Origin: Balneola sp. | GTDB lineage: Bacteria; Bacteroidota; Rhodothermia; Balneolales; Balneolaceae | Length of the DNA stretch: 64,000 bases | Direction of reading: 5' to 3' | NCBI GenBank assembly: GCA_017643645.1 | Contig: JAEPNB010000001.1 | Location: 62,001-126,000, forward strand | Part shown: in pieces, positions 27,233 through 37,915 of the stretch | How positions within the stretch are numbered: position 1 is the first letter of the stretch | How the letters are laid out: every line of letters begins with the position of its first letter | Translations under genes and position numbers: made by a program | Notes under the pieces: generated by a model | What the model was told of the DNA's origin: nothing | Database searches by the model: none | What the model saw: only the letters and a program-made list of their open reading frames with translations

Positions 27233-27244
27233 AAAAGCGCTTAC
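27233..27244. promoter_or_regulatory. Putative LacI-family-type operator ahead of citrate synthase
   Basis: AAAAGCGCTTAC contains the perfect palindrome AAGCGCTT at 27235-27242, about 120 bases ahead of the predicted -7 element. It differs in only one base from the copies ahead of gltB and pckA. It sits in the 233-base space between mazG and the citrate synthase gene. Confidence 0.5.
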
Positions 27245-27343
27245 AGATGTTAAAAGAGTAAATTAATTCTACAATTTTCTTCAGATAATCTTATTTTATT
27301 ATTCTTCCCAAAAAAGGATAGACTTTTAGTTCAAACTAAACGA

Positions 27344-27371
27344 TTGAGATATAAAAACAGTTTTAAGTTTG
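27344..27371 (+). promoter_or_regulatory. Candidate Bacteroidetes-type promoter of citrate synthase
   Basis: A TTG at 27344-27346 is followed after 17 bases by TAAGTTTG at 27364-27371, matching the TTTG/TAnnTTTG promoter of Bacteroidetes primary sigma. The citrate synthase ATG is 55 bases downstream and has GGAG eight bases ahead of it. Confidence 0.55.
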
Positions 27372-27425
27372 AATTCCTGATTAGGACACACGAGAAATTA
27401 TTTAACACTAAAATTTGGAGATCGA

Positions 27426-28595
27426 ATGTCTTCTGATTTACACACTGGTTTTGACGAACAAGAATACCCACATATTAACAAGGGACTTGATGGCATCGTA
27501 GCTTTTTCTACGACTAAAAGTTTTATCGATGGTAAAGTGGGAGACCTTATTTATTCTGGATATCACATTGACACATTAGCAGAAAATGCTACTTTTGAGG
27601 AAGTTTGTTTTTTGCTCTGGAATGACCGATTACCAAACAACTCAGAGTTAGAGAACTTAAAAAAAGAGTTAGTTGAACACAGGGAATTACCGGAAGCAGT
27701 ACTTAATTATATTAAGTCTACCAGTAAAGAAGCTGAACCGATGGCTGTTCTAAGAACATCCGTTTCTATGTTAGCCGACAGTGATTCAACTTTTGGTAAA
27801 TATGACGAATCTCTGTTTATGGATCAGGCTATTTCAATTACTGCCCGCATTCCTTCTATCATTGCTGCATTTGACAGATCCAGAAAAGGAAAAGAGATAA
27901 TTTCTCCATTAAAAGAAGGAAGTACTGCTTTTAACTTCCTGTATATGTTGAATGGCGAAAAGCCGGGTAAGCAAGCTGAAAAAACAATGGATCTTTGTCT
28001 GATCCTCCATGCCGAACACGGCATGAACGCTTCTACGTTTACAGCCAGAACTATCACTGCTACTATGGCGGATATGTACTCTTCTGTTACAGGAGCAATC
28101 GGAGCATTAAAAGGTCCTTTACATGGTGGTGCAAATACAGCTGTTATGAATACTCTTCTTGAGCTTTCAAAACAAGGAAAAGATGCAGATGCAGTTGCTT
28201 TCACAAAGAAAAAACTGGACGGCAAAGAAAAGATGATGGGCTTCGGTCATCGTGTATATAAAGTTTTTGATCCACGCGGGTACCATCTTCAAAAAATGGC
28301 AAAGGCTCTTTCAGAAGAAACAGGTCATGAAGAACTGTACCGTTGGAGTATGGATATGCTCAACACTATGAAAGAAGAAAAAAATATTGACCCAAATGTA
28401 GATTTCTTCTCAGCTACTGTCTATTACTCAATCGGAATTGAACCGGATCTTTACACTTGTATTTTTACAATGAGTAGAGTTTCAGGATGGACCGGTCATG
28501 TTATGGAGCAAGCTGCAAATAACCGACTGATCAGACCTAGAGCACTTTACGTTGGTGAAAAAGGTCTTGAGTGGACTGCTATCGAAGACCGCTAA
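27426..28595 (+). CDS. gltA: Citrate synthase
   Basis: A 389-residue citrate synthase of the short, Gram-positive/archaeal-like type. It condenses oxaloacetate and acetyl-CoA at the entry of the TCA cycle. Both active-site histidines are visible, in GPLHGGANTAVM and in MGFGHRVYKVFDPRG, and the catalytic aspartate lies in DFFSATVYYSIGI. The N-terminus starts with the DGIVAFSTTKSFIDG block. It is monocistronic, with its own promoter and a putative operator, and converges three bases from the kinase gene without a visible terminator. Confidence 0.96.
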   Translation: MSSDLHTGFDEQEYPHINKGLDGIVAFSTTKSFIDGKVGDLIYSGYHIDTLAENATFEEVCFLLWNDRLPNNSELENLKKELVEHRELPEAVLNYIKSTSKEAEPMAVLRTSVSMLADSDSTFGKYDESLFMDQAISITARIPSIIAAFDRSRKGKEIISPLKEGSTAFNFLYMLNGEKPGKQAEKTMDLCLILHAEHGMNASTFTARTITATMADMYSSVTGAIGALKGPLHGGANTAVMNTLLELSKQGKDADAVAFTKKKLDGKEKMMGFGHRVYKVFDPRGYHLQKMAKALSEETGHEELYRWSMDMLNTMKEEKNIDPNVDFFSATVYYSIGIEPDLYTCIFTMSRVSGWTGHVMEQAANNRLIRPRALYVGEKGLEWTAIEDR

Positions 28596-28598
28596 TTC

Positions 28599-31562
28599 TT
28601 AAGTTTTAGCCAATTTTTTTGAAAGCCTGGAGACTACAACACCTTCAGGCTTATTTTTTATCCATGTGGATTTTATAAGTTTATCCGGGACAAAACTTAT
28701 TTTGAAATTAACTCCTTCCCCTCGCGTCGTATCCCAATCAAACACAGCATCTAATTGTTCTGCCAAAGTTTGTACCAAGGTCATTCCAAGCGAGTTCAAT
28801 TTAGTTATATCAAAACCTTCTGCCAAGCCAATACCGTTGTCAGCGACACAAAAGATTAACTCTTCTCCTACCACATTTAAACTAACATCTATTTTTCCAT
28901 GGTTTTTTCCATCAAAAGCATATTTATAAGCGTTTACAATTAGTTCGTTTGCCAAAATACCAAACGGAACAGCTTGATTTACATTCAAAGAAACTTCATC
29001 CCCCAAAACTTCAATTTCTATATTCTTATCATTTCTTACATAAGTCTCTGCAATTTCTGAAACAACATCAGTTAAATAACTTTTGATTTCTATGCTGCTG
29101 AAGACATGATTCTGGTAAAGTTTTTCATGAATTGCAGCTATAGATTTAATTCTGGATTGACTCTCCTGTAAAATTGTTAGCGTCTCGGCATCTTCTTTGT
29201 CCACATACATTGCTTGTAATGCAAATAACCCTGAAATAACAGCAAGATTATTTTTTACCCGATGATGAATTTCCTTAATAAGAATTTCTTTTTCTGCTAA
29301 GGATTCTTCTAACTGAGATTGATAATTTTTTAAATAAGTAATATCTGATGCTGTGCCTGAACAACCAATTATTTTCCCATTATCATCTAATATCGGATAA
29401 GCTGTTCCAGTAAGATGCCTTATTTCTCCTTTTGCCGTAACCATCTCAATTGGGAAACTTTCAAAAACTTCACCTTCGATTACCTTTTGATGAACAGTTG
29501 TTAACTCTTCTGCTTTCGGTGGATTAACGTAATTAATAAAGGGATTCCCAATTAATTCAGAGGGAGCATAACCAAGGATAGAACTACTTGCATTATTGAT
29601 AAAATTAAAATTCCGGTCAACATCAATTCTCCATACCAGATCATGAGAGGCTTCAACCAGATTTCTGTATTTCTGTTCGCTATCAACCAAAGCTCTTTCC
29701 ACTTTAATAGTACTGGTGATATCCTCGATTAAGAGCATTATCTTTTCAACCTCACCATCTTCGCCTATTATTGGTGTTAAATATTCCCTTAAAACAATTT
29801 CTTTTCCTTTTTTTGTTTCTCTCTCAATAGTTACTAATTCAGTTCTGCCACTTTCTGCTACCTTCCTTAAATAATTTTGTGCTTCTTTTTTCTTTCCTTT
29901 TAATGCATAAGGAAGAAATTTGCCATCCGCTTCTTCATTTGTCCACCCAAATATATTTTCAGCTTGTGCATTCCAAACCTTGTCCACGATACCTTCTGTA
30001 TTTACTGTAACCACACCAATTGGAGCTGAATCAATAAGTGTTTTTAGCAATGAGTTTGTTTTAATTAATTCCTGTTCAAACATTGCCTTTTCGGTAATAT
30101 CGATTAAAAGTATCAGTCTGTTTCTTTTCCCTCCCAAGTTAATTCTCTTCCAGTGAACATCTACAATAATCAACTCACCATTCTTCTTCAAATGGTTAGT
30201 TCTTATTGATTTAACACCCTCTTTTTCTTTCTTACCTAAATTATTAACTATATTCTGAAACATCTCAAAATCTTCAGGTGGTCTCAGATCGAATGTGGTC
30301 ATACTAACAAACTCTTCCTTGGTATATCCATACAGCTCCGTTGCTGCTTGGTTAACATCAATGATAGTTTCTGAACCTGAATCATCAACAATCATTAATG
30401 GGTTAGGATTATTGTTGAATAAAAACCTGTATCTTTGTTCTCTTTGTTCTATTTCGGATTCAAGTAACTTTTCTTCCGTCACATCTTTTAGCGAACCATA
30501 TAATTTCACAGTTATATCATTCACTACAAAAGGGTCGAAAGTAAGCCTTACATACTTTTTTGTTCCTTTTAATCCATTTATACGAAGAGGTAAACTCTTA
30601 GGTACTTTATTTGCAATACAATCAACTAATGCTTCTCTAATAATATCACGATCATCTTCATGGTAAATAGAAATAAGTTGTTCAGCGTTTTTATCGGTCC
30701 TATCATCCATCTCAAAGATTTCAAATATTTTAGGACTCATTTTTACAACATCCGTTTCAATATGATATTCCCACCCCCCTACACCGGCACTTTTACTTGT
30801 TTGTTCAAGAAAAGATTTATTCATCAACTGATCTGATACATCTTGTATTGTAGAAATAACTAGAACTTCGCCTGCTGTTTTTTCAACACTATAATTAACT
30901 AGTATATCTACAAAAGACCCGTCTTTCTTCACTTCTTTTATTTGAGAAAGTGTTGATTCACCACCTTCAATAAGTGCGTTATAAGCTTCTACTGTTTCTT
31001 CTTTACTTTCAATAGGAGTTACCAACGAAAGGCTCTTACCTATTAACTCTTTTTCTGAGTAACCAATAATCTCACAGTAGGCGTTATTTACTTTTATGAT
31101 GGTACCGTCTTTATCAGAAATTCTTACTCCGATGGGTCCATCAAATATTGCTTTCAGTAACCTGTCATTTTTTCTTTTTTCTCTCCTTTGCTTAAGTGCA
31201 TCCAGCTCTCTATTCATTGCAGGTAAGAGCCTTCTTAAGTTATCTTTTAATACATAATCTTTAGCACCGGCTAGCAAGGCATCTATTGCTTGTTCATCCG
31301 GAATAGTACCGGAAACAAGGATAACCGGAATATCTTTATCCATTTCGTCGATTTGCTTTACAGCATCAATACCTGAAAAGCCGGGGAGTTTATAATCACA
31401 AATACAAAAATCATACCTGTATTTATCAGTGAGATCGCTTATCTCCTCAAGTGAGGTTACGATATCATATTCAATCTCAAAATTACCTTTTTTGATATGT
31501 CGAATTAATAATTCAACATCATTGGGATTGTCTTCAACAAAAAGTATTCTTAAATACTTCAT
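28599..31562 (-). CDS. Hybrid sensor kinase: receiver, five PAS domains, HisKA_2 kinase
   Basis: A 987-residue soluble signalling protein with no membrane segment. Order: a response-regulator receiver (residues 1-125, acceptor Asp56 in CICDYKLPGFSG), five PAS/PAC units at about 138-245, 250-370, 380-495, 505-620 and 630-745, then a HisKA_2 dimerisation domain with EIHHRVKNNLAVISGLF (His766/His767) and a HATPase_c domain (about 850-960, ADNGIGLAEG). Kinases of this HWE/HisKA_2 class often phosphorylate stand-alone receivers or PhyR-type regulators. With the receiver at its N-terminus it may accept phosphate from another kinase. No cognate regulator lies next to it. Confidence 0.92.
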   Translation of the reverse strand: MKYLRILFVEDNPNDVELLIRHIKKGNFEIEYDIVTSLEEISDLTDKYRYDFCICDYKLPGFSGIDAVKQIDEMDKDIPVILVSGTIPDEQAIDALLAGAKDYVLKDNLRRLLPAMNRELDALKQRREKRKNDRLLKAIFDGPIGVRISDKDGTIIKVNNAYCEIIGYSEKELIGKSLSLVTPIESKEETVEAYNALIEGGESTLSQIKEVKKDGSFVDILVNYSVEKTAGEVLVISTIQDVSDQLMNKSFLEQTSKSAGVGGWEYHIETDVVKMSPKIFEIFEMDDRTDKNAEQLISIYHEDDRDIIREALVDCIANKVPKSLPLRINGLKGTKKYVRLTFDPFVVNDITVKLYGSLKDVTEEKLLESEIEQREQRYRFLFNNNPNPLMIVDDSGSETIIDVNQAATELYGYTKEEFVSMTTFDLRPPEDFEMFQNIVNNLGKKEKEGVKSIRTNHLKKNGELIIVDVHWKRINLGGKRNRLILLIDITEKAMFEQELIKTNSLLKTLIDSAPIGVVTVNTEGIVDKVWNAQAENIFGWTNEEADGKFLPYALKGKKKEAQNYLRKVAESGRTELVTIERETKKGKEIVLREYLTPIIGEDGEVEKIMLLIEDITSTIKVERALVDSEQKYRNLVEASHDLVWRIDVDRNFNFINNASSSILGYAPSELIGNPFINYVNPPKAEELTTVHQKVIEGEVFESFPIEMVTAKGEIRHLTGTAYPILDDNGKIIGCSGTASDITYLKNYQSQLEESLAEKEILIKEIHHRVKNNLAVISGLFALQAMYVDKEDAETLTILQESQSRIKSIAAIHEKLYQNHVFSSIEIKSYLTDVVSEIAETYVRNDKNIEIEVLGDEVSLNVNQAVPFGILANELIVNAYKYAFDGKNHGKIDVSLNVVGEELIFCVADNGIGLAEGFDITKLNSLGMTLVQTLAEQLDAVFDWDTTRGEGVNFKISFVPDKLIKSTWIKNKPEGVVVSRLSKKLAKT

Positions 31563-31661
31563 AAATATAACTGCTACTGTATACGGTAAAAATATATTAC
31601 AAGTAAAAGTATAACACTATTAAATGAAGCTTCTTAATTAAAAGTACTTAACTAAATGAAG

Positions 31662-34199
31662 CTAACTTGGCTTTACAACTAGATTTATAATCCTTTGTGG
31701 CACAAAGATTTCTTTTATTATATCAGAGTCTTTCAAATACTCTTTTATCTTTTCATCTTGTTTTGCTTGTTCTAATACATATTCTTTATCGCCGGCTTTT
31801 TGAGATGGAATATTTATTTCACTTCTTACTTTTCCGTTGATCTGGATCGGATATAGAATTGAATCTTCTTTCAGATATTCTTCTACAAATTCCGGCCATT
31901 CAGCATATGCGATGGAATCATCATTACCAAGTAATTTCCATAATTCCTCACAAAAATGAGGTGCAAATGGTGATAATAGGATTACAAAATCCTGAGCGAT
32001 TGATTTAGGAATGGTTTTCCATTGGTTTGCTTCATTTGTGAAGATCATTAATGAAGAAATCGCCGTATTAAACCTGAGTGATTCAATATCTTCCGTTACT
32101 TTTTTGATAGCCTCATGTAACACTTTCAGCTGATCTTTAGTTGGCTCACCTTCATTTATCTTAGAATTTAATTCTCCTGAATCTTCATTGATCAGTAACC
32201 TCCAGGCTCGATTTAAAAACCGGTTTACCCCTTCCACGCCTTTTGTGCTCCAGGGTTTAACTTGTTCAAGAGGCCCCATAAACATCTCATATAATCGTAA
32301 AGAATCTGCTCCGTATTGTGCAATGATATTGTCCGGGTTAATTACATTCCCCCGACTTTTACTCATCTTATGAGCTCTGGCTTCTACTTTTGCACCCGTA
32401 GATTTCTCAACGAATCCATCTCCTTTTTTCTCAACTTCATCTTCAGATAGCTTTTTTCCGTCTTTGGATGTGTATTCCATCTCCCCAAGAATCATTCCCT
32501 GATTCACAAGTTTTTGAAACGGCTCTTTAGTTGACAGAATCCCACAGTCGTAAAGAACTTTATGCCAGAAACGGGCATACAATAAGTGGAGTACCGCATG
32601 TTCTGCTCCGCCTATGTAAAGATCCACAGGCATCCAGTATTTCTCATAATCCGGATCCACGGGACCTCCATCAAAATCGGGAGAAATATATCTTAAATAA
32701 TACCAGCAAGAACCTGCCCACTGCGGCATGGTATTGGTTTCGCGAATGGCTTCCTTTCCTGTTTCAGGATCGGTAGTTTTCACCCACTCAGTAGCATTTG
32801 CTAAAGGAGGTTCTCCATTACCGGTTGGCTCGTATTTTTCAACTTCCGGAAGCTCCAGTGGTAATTCATCTTTGGAGATGGCTTTTGCTTCCCCGTCCAC
32901 ATGAATTATTGGAAACGGCTCGCCCCAGTATCGCTGTCTTGAAAACAACCAATCACGAAGTTTGTAATTAACGGCTTTTTTACCGGCTCCTTTTTCTTCC
33001 AGAAATTTGATGCTCTTTTGCTTGGCTTCTTTGATCTTTAAACCATTCAGAAAGTCACTGTTTATTGCAGGACCATTTCCTGTGTACGCCTTTCCTTCAA
33101 AGCCTTCTTCAGGCTGAACCGTTCTCACTATTTCAAGATCGTATTTTTCAGCGAATTCCCAATCTCTTTCGTCCTGAGCGGGAACTGCCATAATAGCTCC
33201 GGTTCCGTAACTAACTAATACATAATCGGCTATCCAAATGGGAACTTCTTTACCATTTGCCGGATTGATCGCATACGCACCTGTAAAAACTCCGGTCTTT
33301 TCTTTGGTTAATTCCTGTCTTTCAAGATCTGACTTTAACTCAACTTCAGCTCTGTATTTTGCAACTGCATCTTTCTGATCATCTGTTGTGATCTCATTTA
33401 CAAGTCGATGTTCAGGAGCAATAACCATATAGGTTGCTCCGAAAATCGTATCCGGACGGGTTGTAAATACTGTTAGTTTATCGTCATGATCTTTGATCTG
33501 AAAATCTACTTCTGCACCGATCGATTTCCCTATCCAGTTTCGCTGCATGTCTTTCAGCGATTCCGGCCAGTCCAGATCTTCAAGATCATTTAAAAGTCGT
33601 TCTGCATATTCCGTAATTTTCAGAACCCACTGTCTCATTGGTTTTCTAACAACCGGATAACCACCAACTTCGCTCTTTCCATCAATTACTTCTTCGTTAG
33701 CCAAAACGGTTCCCAACTCAGGACACCAGTTTACAGCTACTTCATCTTCGTACGCTAATCCTCGTTCAAATAACTTCAGAAAGATCCACTGAGTCCATTT
33801 AAAATAATCAGGATCAGTAGTATTAATTTCCCTGTCCCAGTCATAGCTGAATCCGATAGCTTGTAACTGCTCCCGAAATTTATTTACGTTTTTCTCTGTA
33901 GTTACCTTTGGATGAGTTCCTGTCTTTACTGCATACTGTTCAGCAGGCAAACCAAATGCATCCCAACCCATAGGATGAAGTACGTTAAAGCCATTCATTC
34001 GTTTATATCTTGCAACGATATCAGTAGCTGTGTATCCTTCCGGATGACCTACATGAAGTCCCGATCCACTGGGATACGGAAACATGTCCAGCACATAAAA
34101 CTTGGGCTTAGAAGTATCAGTCGGTGTTTTAAAGGTCTTATTTTGCTGCCAGTACTTTTGCCATTTGGTTTCTATGGCAGATGGGTTGTATGAATGCAT
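31662..34199 (-). CDS. leuS: Leucyl-tRNA synthetase
   Basis: An 845-residue class Ia synthetase. The HIGH motif appears as HVGH at residues 49-52 within [19 protein letters not shown], and KMSKS is at 611-615 in [10 protein letters not shown]. The CP1 editing domain is present with the threonine-rich [16 protein letters not shown] block. The C-terminal anticodon-binding and LeuS-specific domains end with IINLVVKPS. It charges tRNA-Leu and hydrolyses mischarged products. It is monocistronic, divergent from a gene for an exported protein. Confidence 0.98.
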   Translation of the reverse strand: MHSYNPSAIETKWQKYWQQNKTFKTPTDTSKPKFYVLDMFPYPSGSGLHVGHPEGYTATDIVARYKRMNGFNVLHPMGWDAFGLPAEQYAVKTGTHPKVTTEKNVNKFREQLQAIGFSYDWDREINTTDPDYFKWTQWIFLKLFERGLAYEDEVAVNWCPELGTVLANEEVIDGKSEVGGYPVVRKPMRQWVLKITEYAERLLNDLEDLDWPESLKDMQRNWIGKSIGAEVDFQIKDHDDKLTVFTTRPDTIFGATYMVIAPEHRLVNEITTDDQKDAVAKYRAEVELKSDLERQELTKEKTGVFTGAYAINPANGKEVPIWIADYVLVSYGTGAIMAVPAQDERDWEFAEKYDLEIVRTVQPEEGFEGKAYTGNGPAINSDFLNGLKIKEAKQKSIKFLEEKGAGKKAVNYKLRDWLFSRQRYWGEPFPIIHVDGEAKAISKDELPLELPEVEKYEPTGNGEPPLANATEWVKTTDPETGKEAIRETNTMPQWAGSCWYYLRYISPDFDGGPVDPDYEKYWMPVDLYIGGAEHAVLHLLYARFWHKVLYDCGILSTKEPFQKLVNQGMILGEMEYTSKDGKKLSEDEVEKKGDGFVEKSTGAKVEARAHKMSKSRGNVINPDNIIAQYGADSLRLYEMFMGPLEQVKPWSTKGVEGVNRFLNRAWRLLINEDSGELNSKINEGEPTKDQLKVLHEAIKKVTEDIESLRFNTAISSLMIFTNEANQWKTIPKSIAQDFVILLSPFAPHFCEELWKLLGNDDSIAYAEWPEFVEEYLKEDSILYPIQINGKVRSEINIPSQKAGDKEYVLEQAKQDEKIKEYLKDSDIIKEIFVPQRIINLVVKPS

Positions 34200-34284
34200 T
34201 AAAAAATCTTTTATAGTAAGCTTTTGATTTTACTATTTATTTATATCTATATTGGTTTTTCAAAATAATGCTTTTTTGCTCTAA

Positions 34285-35679
34285 ATGAACCTCATTTTTT
34301 CCTATAAAACCTTTCTTTTTTTACTTTTCATTTTCTTGTCTGCCAATGATTTGAAAGCTCAGGAAATAACACCTTCTGAAGCAAGGGTTAGAATCACTTC
34401 TAACTATGATTCTTTCTATGTATTAACAGGTGATAGCACAAAATCTGCTAAGCTTCGAAAATCAGATGACTTTTTTGATATTAATTCCGGAGTTCAAAAA
34501 ATTTGGATTGTCCCTCCGTTCTCATCCCCCTACTCCATTCAAAGAAATTTTATAGCCGATTCTATTCATGTAATTGATATTGCTTTCCGTTCAATGCTGG
34601 ATAAACCGAGTTCTGCGTTCTTAAAAATTCAATCGAATGATTCTACTTTTAATTCGTTGCAAAACTACAAAATTGAGAATAGTAATTTAACATCTTCATT
34701 CAGGATGTATACAAGCTCAGATTATCAAGCCTCCCTTGAATCGGATGAAGACTATAGCTCTACTTATTTAAAGGTTAACACTAATGTAGATTCTTTATTT
34801 ATTCAAACTTCTTCTTTTGAAGGTAACCCTAAAAAAATAGCAAATGGAGATTCTATACTAGTCAGACCCGGGTTCAGAACAATTATTATTTCGCACAAAA
34901 AATCTGATGAATTCGTAATCAGAAGACCATTAAGGCAATCAGTGACCACTACTGTAGAACATTCTTTTAAATTATCTGATACTTCCATCGAGCAACTTTC
35001 CGATAATATTGCTACTAAACCTACTTATGATGCCAACCTGATTATCGTTTCTGATGATGATTCTGAAATAACGGTTGATGGAGAACCTATTGGAAAGGGA
35101 GCTGTTAAGCTGAACATGCAAACCGGACCGGTTGATATACTGATTGAAAATAAATTTACCAGAGTCTCTTCTTTTTCAACTAAGATCTTTAATCTGGAAT
35201 CAGATAAAGCTATTATTTTAAATGCTTATACAAAACCGCTTTACAGTAAAGCCAGAGTGTATAGCTTTGTTCCGGGTTTAAGTCAGGTATACAAACGTCA
35301 AAGAATAAAAGGGTATGCTTTTTCAGGAAGTTTTTTAATTGCCGGGTACCTTACCCTTCAAAAACATAATCAATATCAAAAAGATTTAACTGCATACAAT
35401 AATCTGGAACGCAGATATAATGAATCTACCAATGAACAAACTACTTTAGAGCTGGGAAATCAGTTAGAGCGCCAGCATCAGATTGTAGTTGAGAAAGACA
35501 ATCAGCGAATTGCTTTTTTTGCCTTAACAAGTGCCATTTATGCTTTCAATATATACGATGCCTTATTTAACAAACCTGATGGAGGCTACAGAACTAAAAC
35601 GGATATAGACTTCTATTTAAATAACGAAATAGCAGGTAACAACCGCTACACTACTTTATCTCTTCGATATGATTTTTAG
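34285..35679 (+). CDS. Exported protein with PEGA-like and DUF5683-like regions
   Basis: A 464-residue protein with a signal peptide (TFLFLLFIFLSANDLKAQ). Residues 40-230 are beta-rich with no family I recognise. Around residues 250-300 the segment LIIVSDDDSEITVDGEPIGK resembles a PEGA domain, a small beta domain common in surface proteins. The C-terminal part, ARVYSFVPGLSQVYKRQRIK followed by two short hydrophobic helices and a final beta-strand YTTLSLRYDF, resembles DUF5683. It overlaps the next lipoprotein gene by 11 bases, so the pair probably acts together at the envelope. Base composition is visibly AT-richer than leuS. Confidence 0.6.
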   Translation: MNLIFSYKTFLFLLFIFLSANDLKAQEITPSEARVRITSNYDSFYVLTGDSTKSAKLRKSDDFFDINSGVQKIWIVPPFSSPYSIQRNFIADSIHVIDIAFRSMLDKPSSAFLKIQSNDSTFNSLQNYKIENSNLTSSFRMYTSSDYQASLESDEDYSSTYLKVNTNVDSLFIQTSSFEGNPKKIANGDSILVRPGFRTIIISHKKSDEFVIRRPLRQSVTTTVEHSFKLSDTSIEQLSDNIATKPTYDANLIIVSDDDSEITVDGEPIGKGAVKLNMQTGPVDILIENKFTRVSSFSTKIFNLESDKAIILNAYTKPLYSKARVYSFVPGLSQVYKRQRIKGYAFSGSFLIAGYLTLQKHNQYQKDLTAYNNLERRYNESTNEQTTLELGNQLERQHQIVVEKDNQRIAFFALTSAIYAFNIYDALFNKPDGGYRTKTDIDFYLNNEIAGNNRYTTLSLRYDF

Positions 35680-37915
35680 AATAAGCCTTTTACTAATATT
35701 GATAACTGGATTTGTGCTGAGCTGCAGTACAGGACCTGAGTTTGAAAGGGATAATGAGAATGATCCTGGTTCAAACAGCTTTTTACCAGATTCACCTGAA
35801 CAGTCTGGTGCTAATATTTATATCAATTCTGCGAGGGATGTTATTTTAAGTTGGGCAGATTCTTCTTCCTTTATTGACGGCTATATGGTCAAAAAAAAAT
35901 ATTCAAATTCTGACGAATTTCTTGTAATTGATACTTTAGATAGCAACCAATTCCAATACGTTGATAGATCTCCAATGATATCCAGTGAAACACACTATCA
36001 AGTTGTTAGTTATTCTATTAGAAATGGAGCTATAAACCAATCTGACAACCCACTAGTTTTTGATCTTACATTTGAACCCGTTTCTGATCTGAATCTGATC
36101 ATTTCTAATAACAATGAGGCAACTCTAACTTGGAGTTTTTCGAACAGAGATACAATTGGAACAAAGTATTTTGACGCTTTTATTGTAGAGATTAATAAAT
36201 CTAGCATTAATCAAAACTGGGAAGTGCTCGATACATTAAGAAGAAGTGATTTCTCCTCAAATTCAGCTTCTTTTTCTGTTCCTTCAGATCTATTTCAGAT
36301 TAATCTAAGGATATCCCAAAAGCCTTTAATAGATGATATAAACCCCTTGTTTTTGAGCACTAAGAATTTTAAAAAGGATTATAAATTCCCAACTAGTGTT
36401 ACATCCTCCCTAATCAATGAAATTGAGTTTAACTTAACGTGGCAAAATCCTATTAGTGACTTTGACAAAATATTGATATTTAATAACTCTGAAGTAATTG
36501 ATACAGTTGTTGGAACGGTAAATACGCACACTTTTTCTTTTAAAGGAAATAATAGAACTTATAGAAGTTTTGGGGTTCAGCTTGTCAAAAATGAAAATTA
36601 TAGCAAATTGGTATACGTAAATGGCCCTGGGATACCTGTTTTTGTTGAAGAACCGGAAATTCAACGGGTAGAATCAATTTCTGAATCTGATCTTAAGCTT
36701 TTTTGGAAATCATATTCTGGAAACTCTAATGGAATTGAAAAATCTTTCATTATTGAAAGAAATGACTCTTTCAATTCCTTTTTTTCCATTATTGATACTG
36801 TTAATGGAAATCAATTTTCATATACAGATACTAATGTTGATAAATCTTTATCCTACTCATATAGGATTAGAAGTATATTATCTAATCCTTCGAACCAAGT
36901 TGACATCTCATATGAAAAAACACTTAAAGTGAATACTATTTCTGAGTTTGAATATCCTGGTTGGTATCACGAATTCTCTGAGTCAGGAAATCTTAGAGGA
37001 AGATATAATTCTGAAGATCTTGACATTTACATTTTTAATGATTTTCTATCAAATTATGAAAGAATAAAAATTGAATCGAATATTCCAAATTATGCACGAT
37101 CTAGCGCACTTAGTGAATATGAATTGGGAAAAAATGATTCGCTTATAGCATATGTGTTTGCAGAAGATTATCTAGAAGGACGATACATTCTCAATGTTTA
37201 CAACCATAAAACAAATAAAATAATCCATTCTTTGGGTGGGCAGATCGCTACTTCATTGAAGGATTTACATTTTACCTCTAACAATAAAGAGCTAGTTTTT
37301 GTATCTGTTCAAAATGAAAATATTATTAATATTTTAGATTTAGAAAATTTTCAATTAAAATCATTCACTATTCAACATGATTTTAATCAATCATACACCA
37401 ATAAAATGATTCTTTATACTGATGAATTATCCTTCCTTTGTTCTGAAAGTGGAATTTATTCTTTCAACCTAACTGAAGGAACAGAAAGTTTAGAAAACAG
37501 CTCCTCATGTATGAATATGTTTAAAGATGATCGTACTGGAGTTTTATATTTTTATTCTAATACCAATAGTGAAGTCTATTCCTTTAATCCATTAACTTCT
37601 GATATCAATTTAATTGCATCTTTATCATCAAGTATCAACATTGAACCCTATGATTTTAAACATATACCTGAATTAGATATAATTTTCTATAATAGAGCCC
37701 GAGTTAATGGAGAAACACCTCAGTTTAGCACATCTTTGATTCAAGACTTAAGTAATGATAGTTATCTGTTTTTTACTCATCAGCAGATTGATGAAAACAG
37801 AGGTGCAGTTCCTGACTACATAACTTTTGATGAAGTAAGTCAAGAAATTATTATGTACACTTATAATGGGATCTATAATTATAGCTTAATAGAGGGCTGG
37901 ACAAAAATTAACTAA
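35669..37915 (+). CDS. Large lipoprotein with fibronectin-III-like and beta-propeller-like regions
   Basis: A 748-residue lipoprotein: signal LLLILITGFVLSC with Cys19. Residues 45-430 contain about four fibronectin-III-like repeats with spaced patterns such as VILSWADSSSFIDGYMV, ATLTWSFSN, FNLTWQNPISDFDKI and LKLFWKSYSG. Residues 450-748 have recurring strand groups (NKELVFVSVQNENIINILDL) suggesting a beta-propeller. It is probably exposed on a membrane and binds a partner, likely the upstream gene product given the 11-base overlap. No enzymatic motif. The stop codon overlaps the convergent luxC-like gene by four bases. Confidence 0.6.
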   Translation: MIFRISLLLILITGFVLSCSTGPEFERDNENDPGSNSFLPDSPEQSGANIYINSARDVILSWADSSSFIDGYMVKKKYSNSDEFLVIDTLDSNQFQYVDRSPMISSETHYQVVSYSIRNGAINQSDNPLVFDLTFEPVSDLNLIISNNNEATLTWSFSNRDTIGTKYFDAFIVEINKSSINQNWEVLDTLRRSDFSSNSASFSVPSDLFQINLRISQKPLIDDINPLFLSTKNFKKDYKFPTSVTSSLINEIEFNLTWQNPISDFDKILIFNNSEVIDTVVGTVNTHTFSFKGNNRTYRSFGVQLVKNENYSKLVYVNGPGIPVFVEEPEIQRVESISESDLKLFWKSYSGNSNGIEKSFIIERNDSFNSFFSIIDTVNGNQFSYTDTNVDKSLSYSYRIRSILSNPSNQVDISYEKTLKVNTISEFEYPGWYHEFSESGNLRGRYNSEDLDIYIFNDFLSNYERIKIESNIPNYARSSALSEYELGKNDSLIAYVFAEDYLEGRYILNVYNHKTNKIIHSLGGQIATSLKDLHFTSNNKELVFVSVQNENIINILDLENFQLKSFTIQHDFNQSYTNKMILYTDELSFLCSESGIYSFNLTEGTESLENSSSCMNMFKDDRTGVLYFYSNTNSEVYSFNPLTSDINLIASLSSSINIEPYDFKHIPELDIIFYNRARVNGETPQFSTSLIQDLSNDSYLFFTHQQIDENRGAVPDYITFDEVSQEIIMYTYNGIYNYSLIEGWTKIN

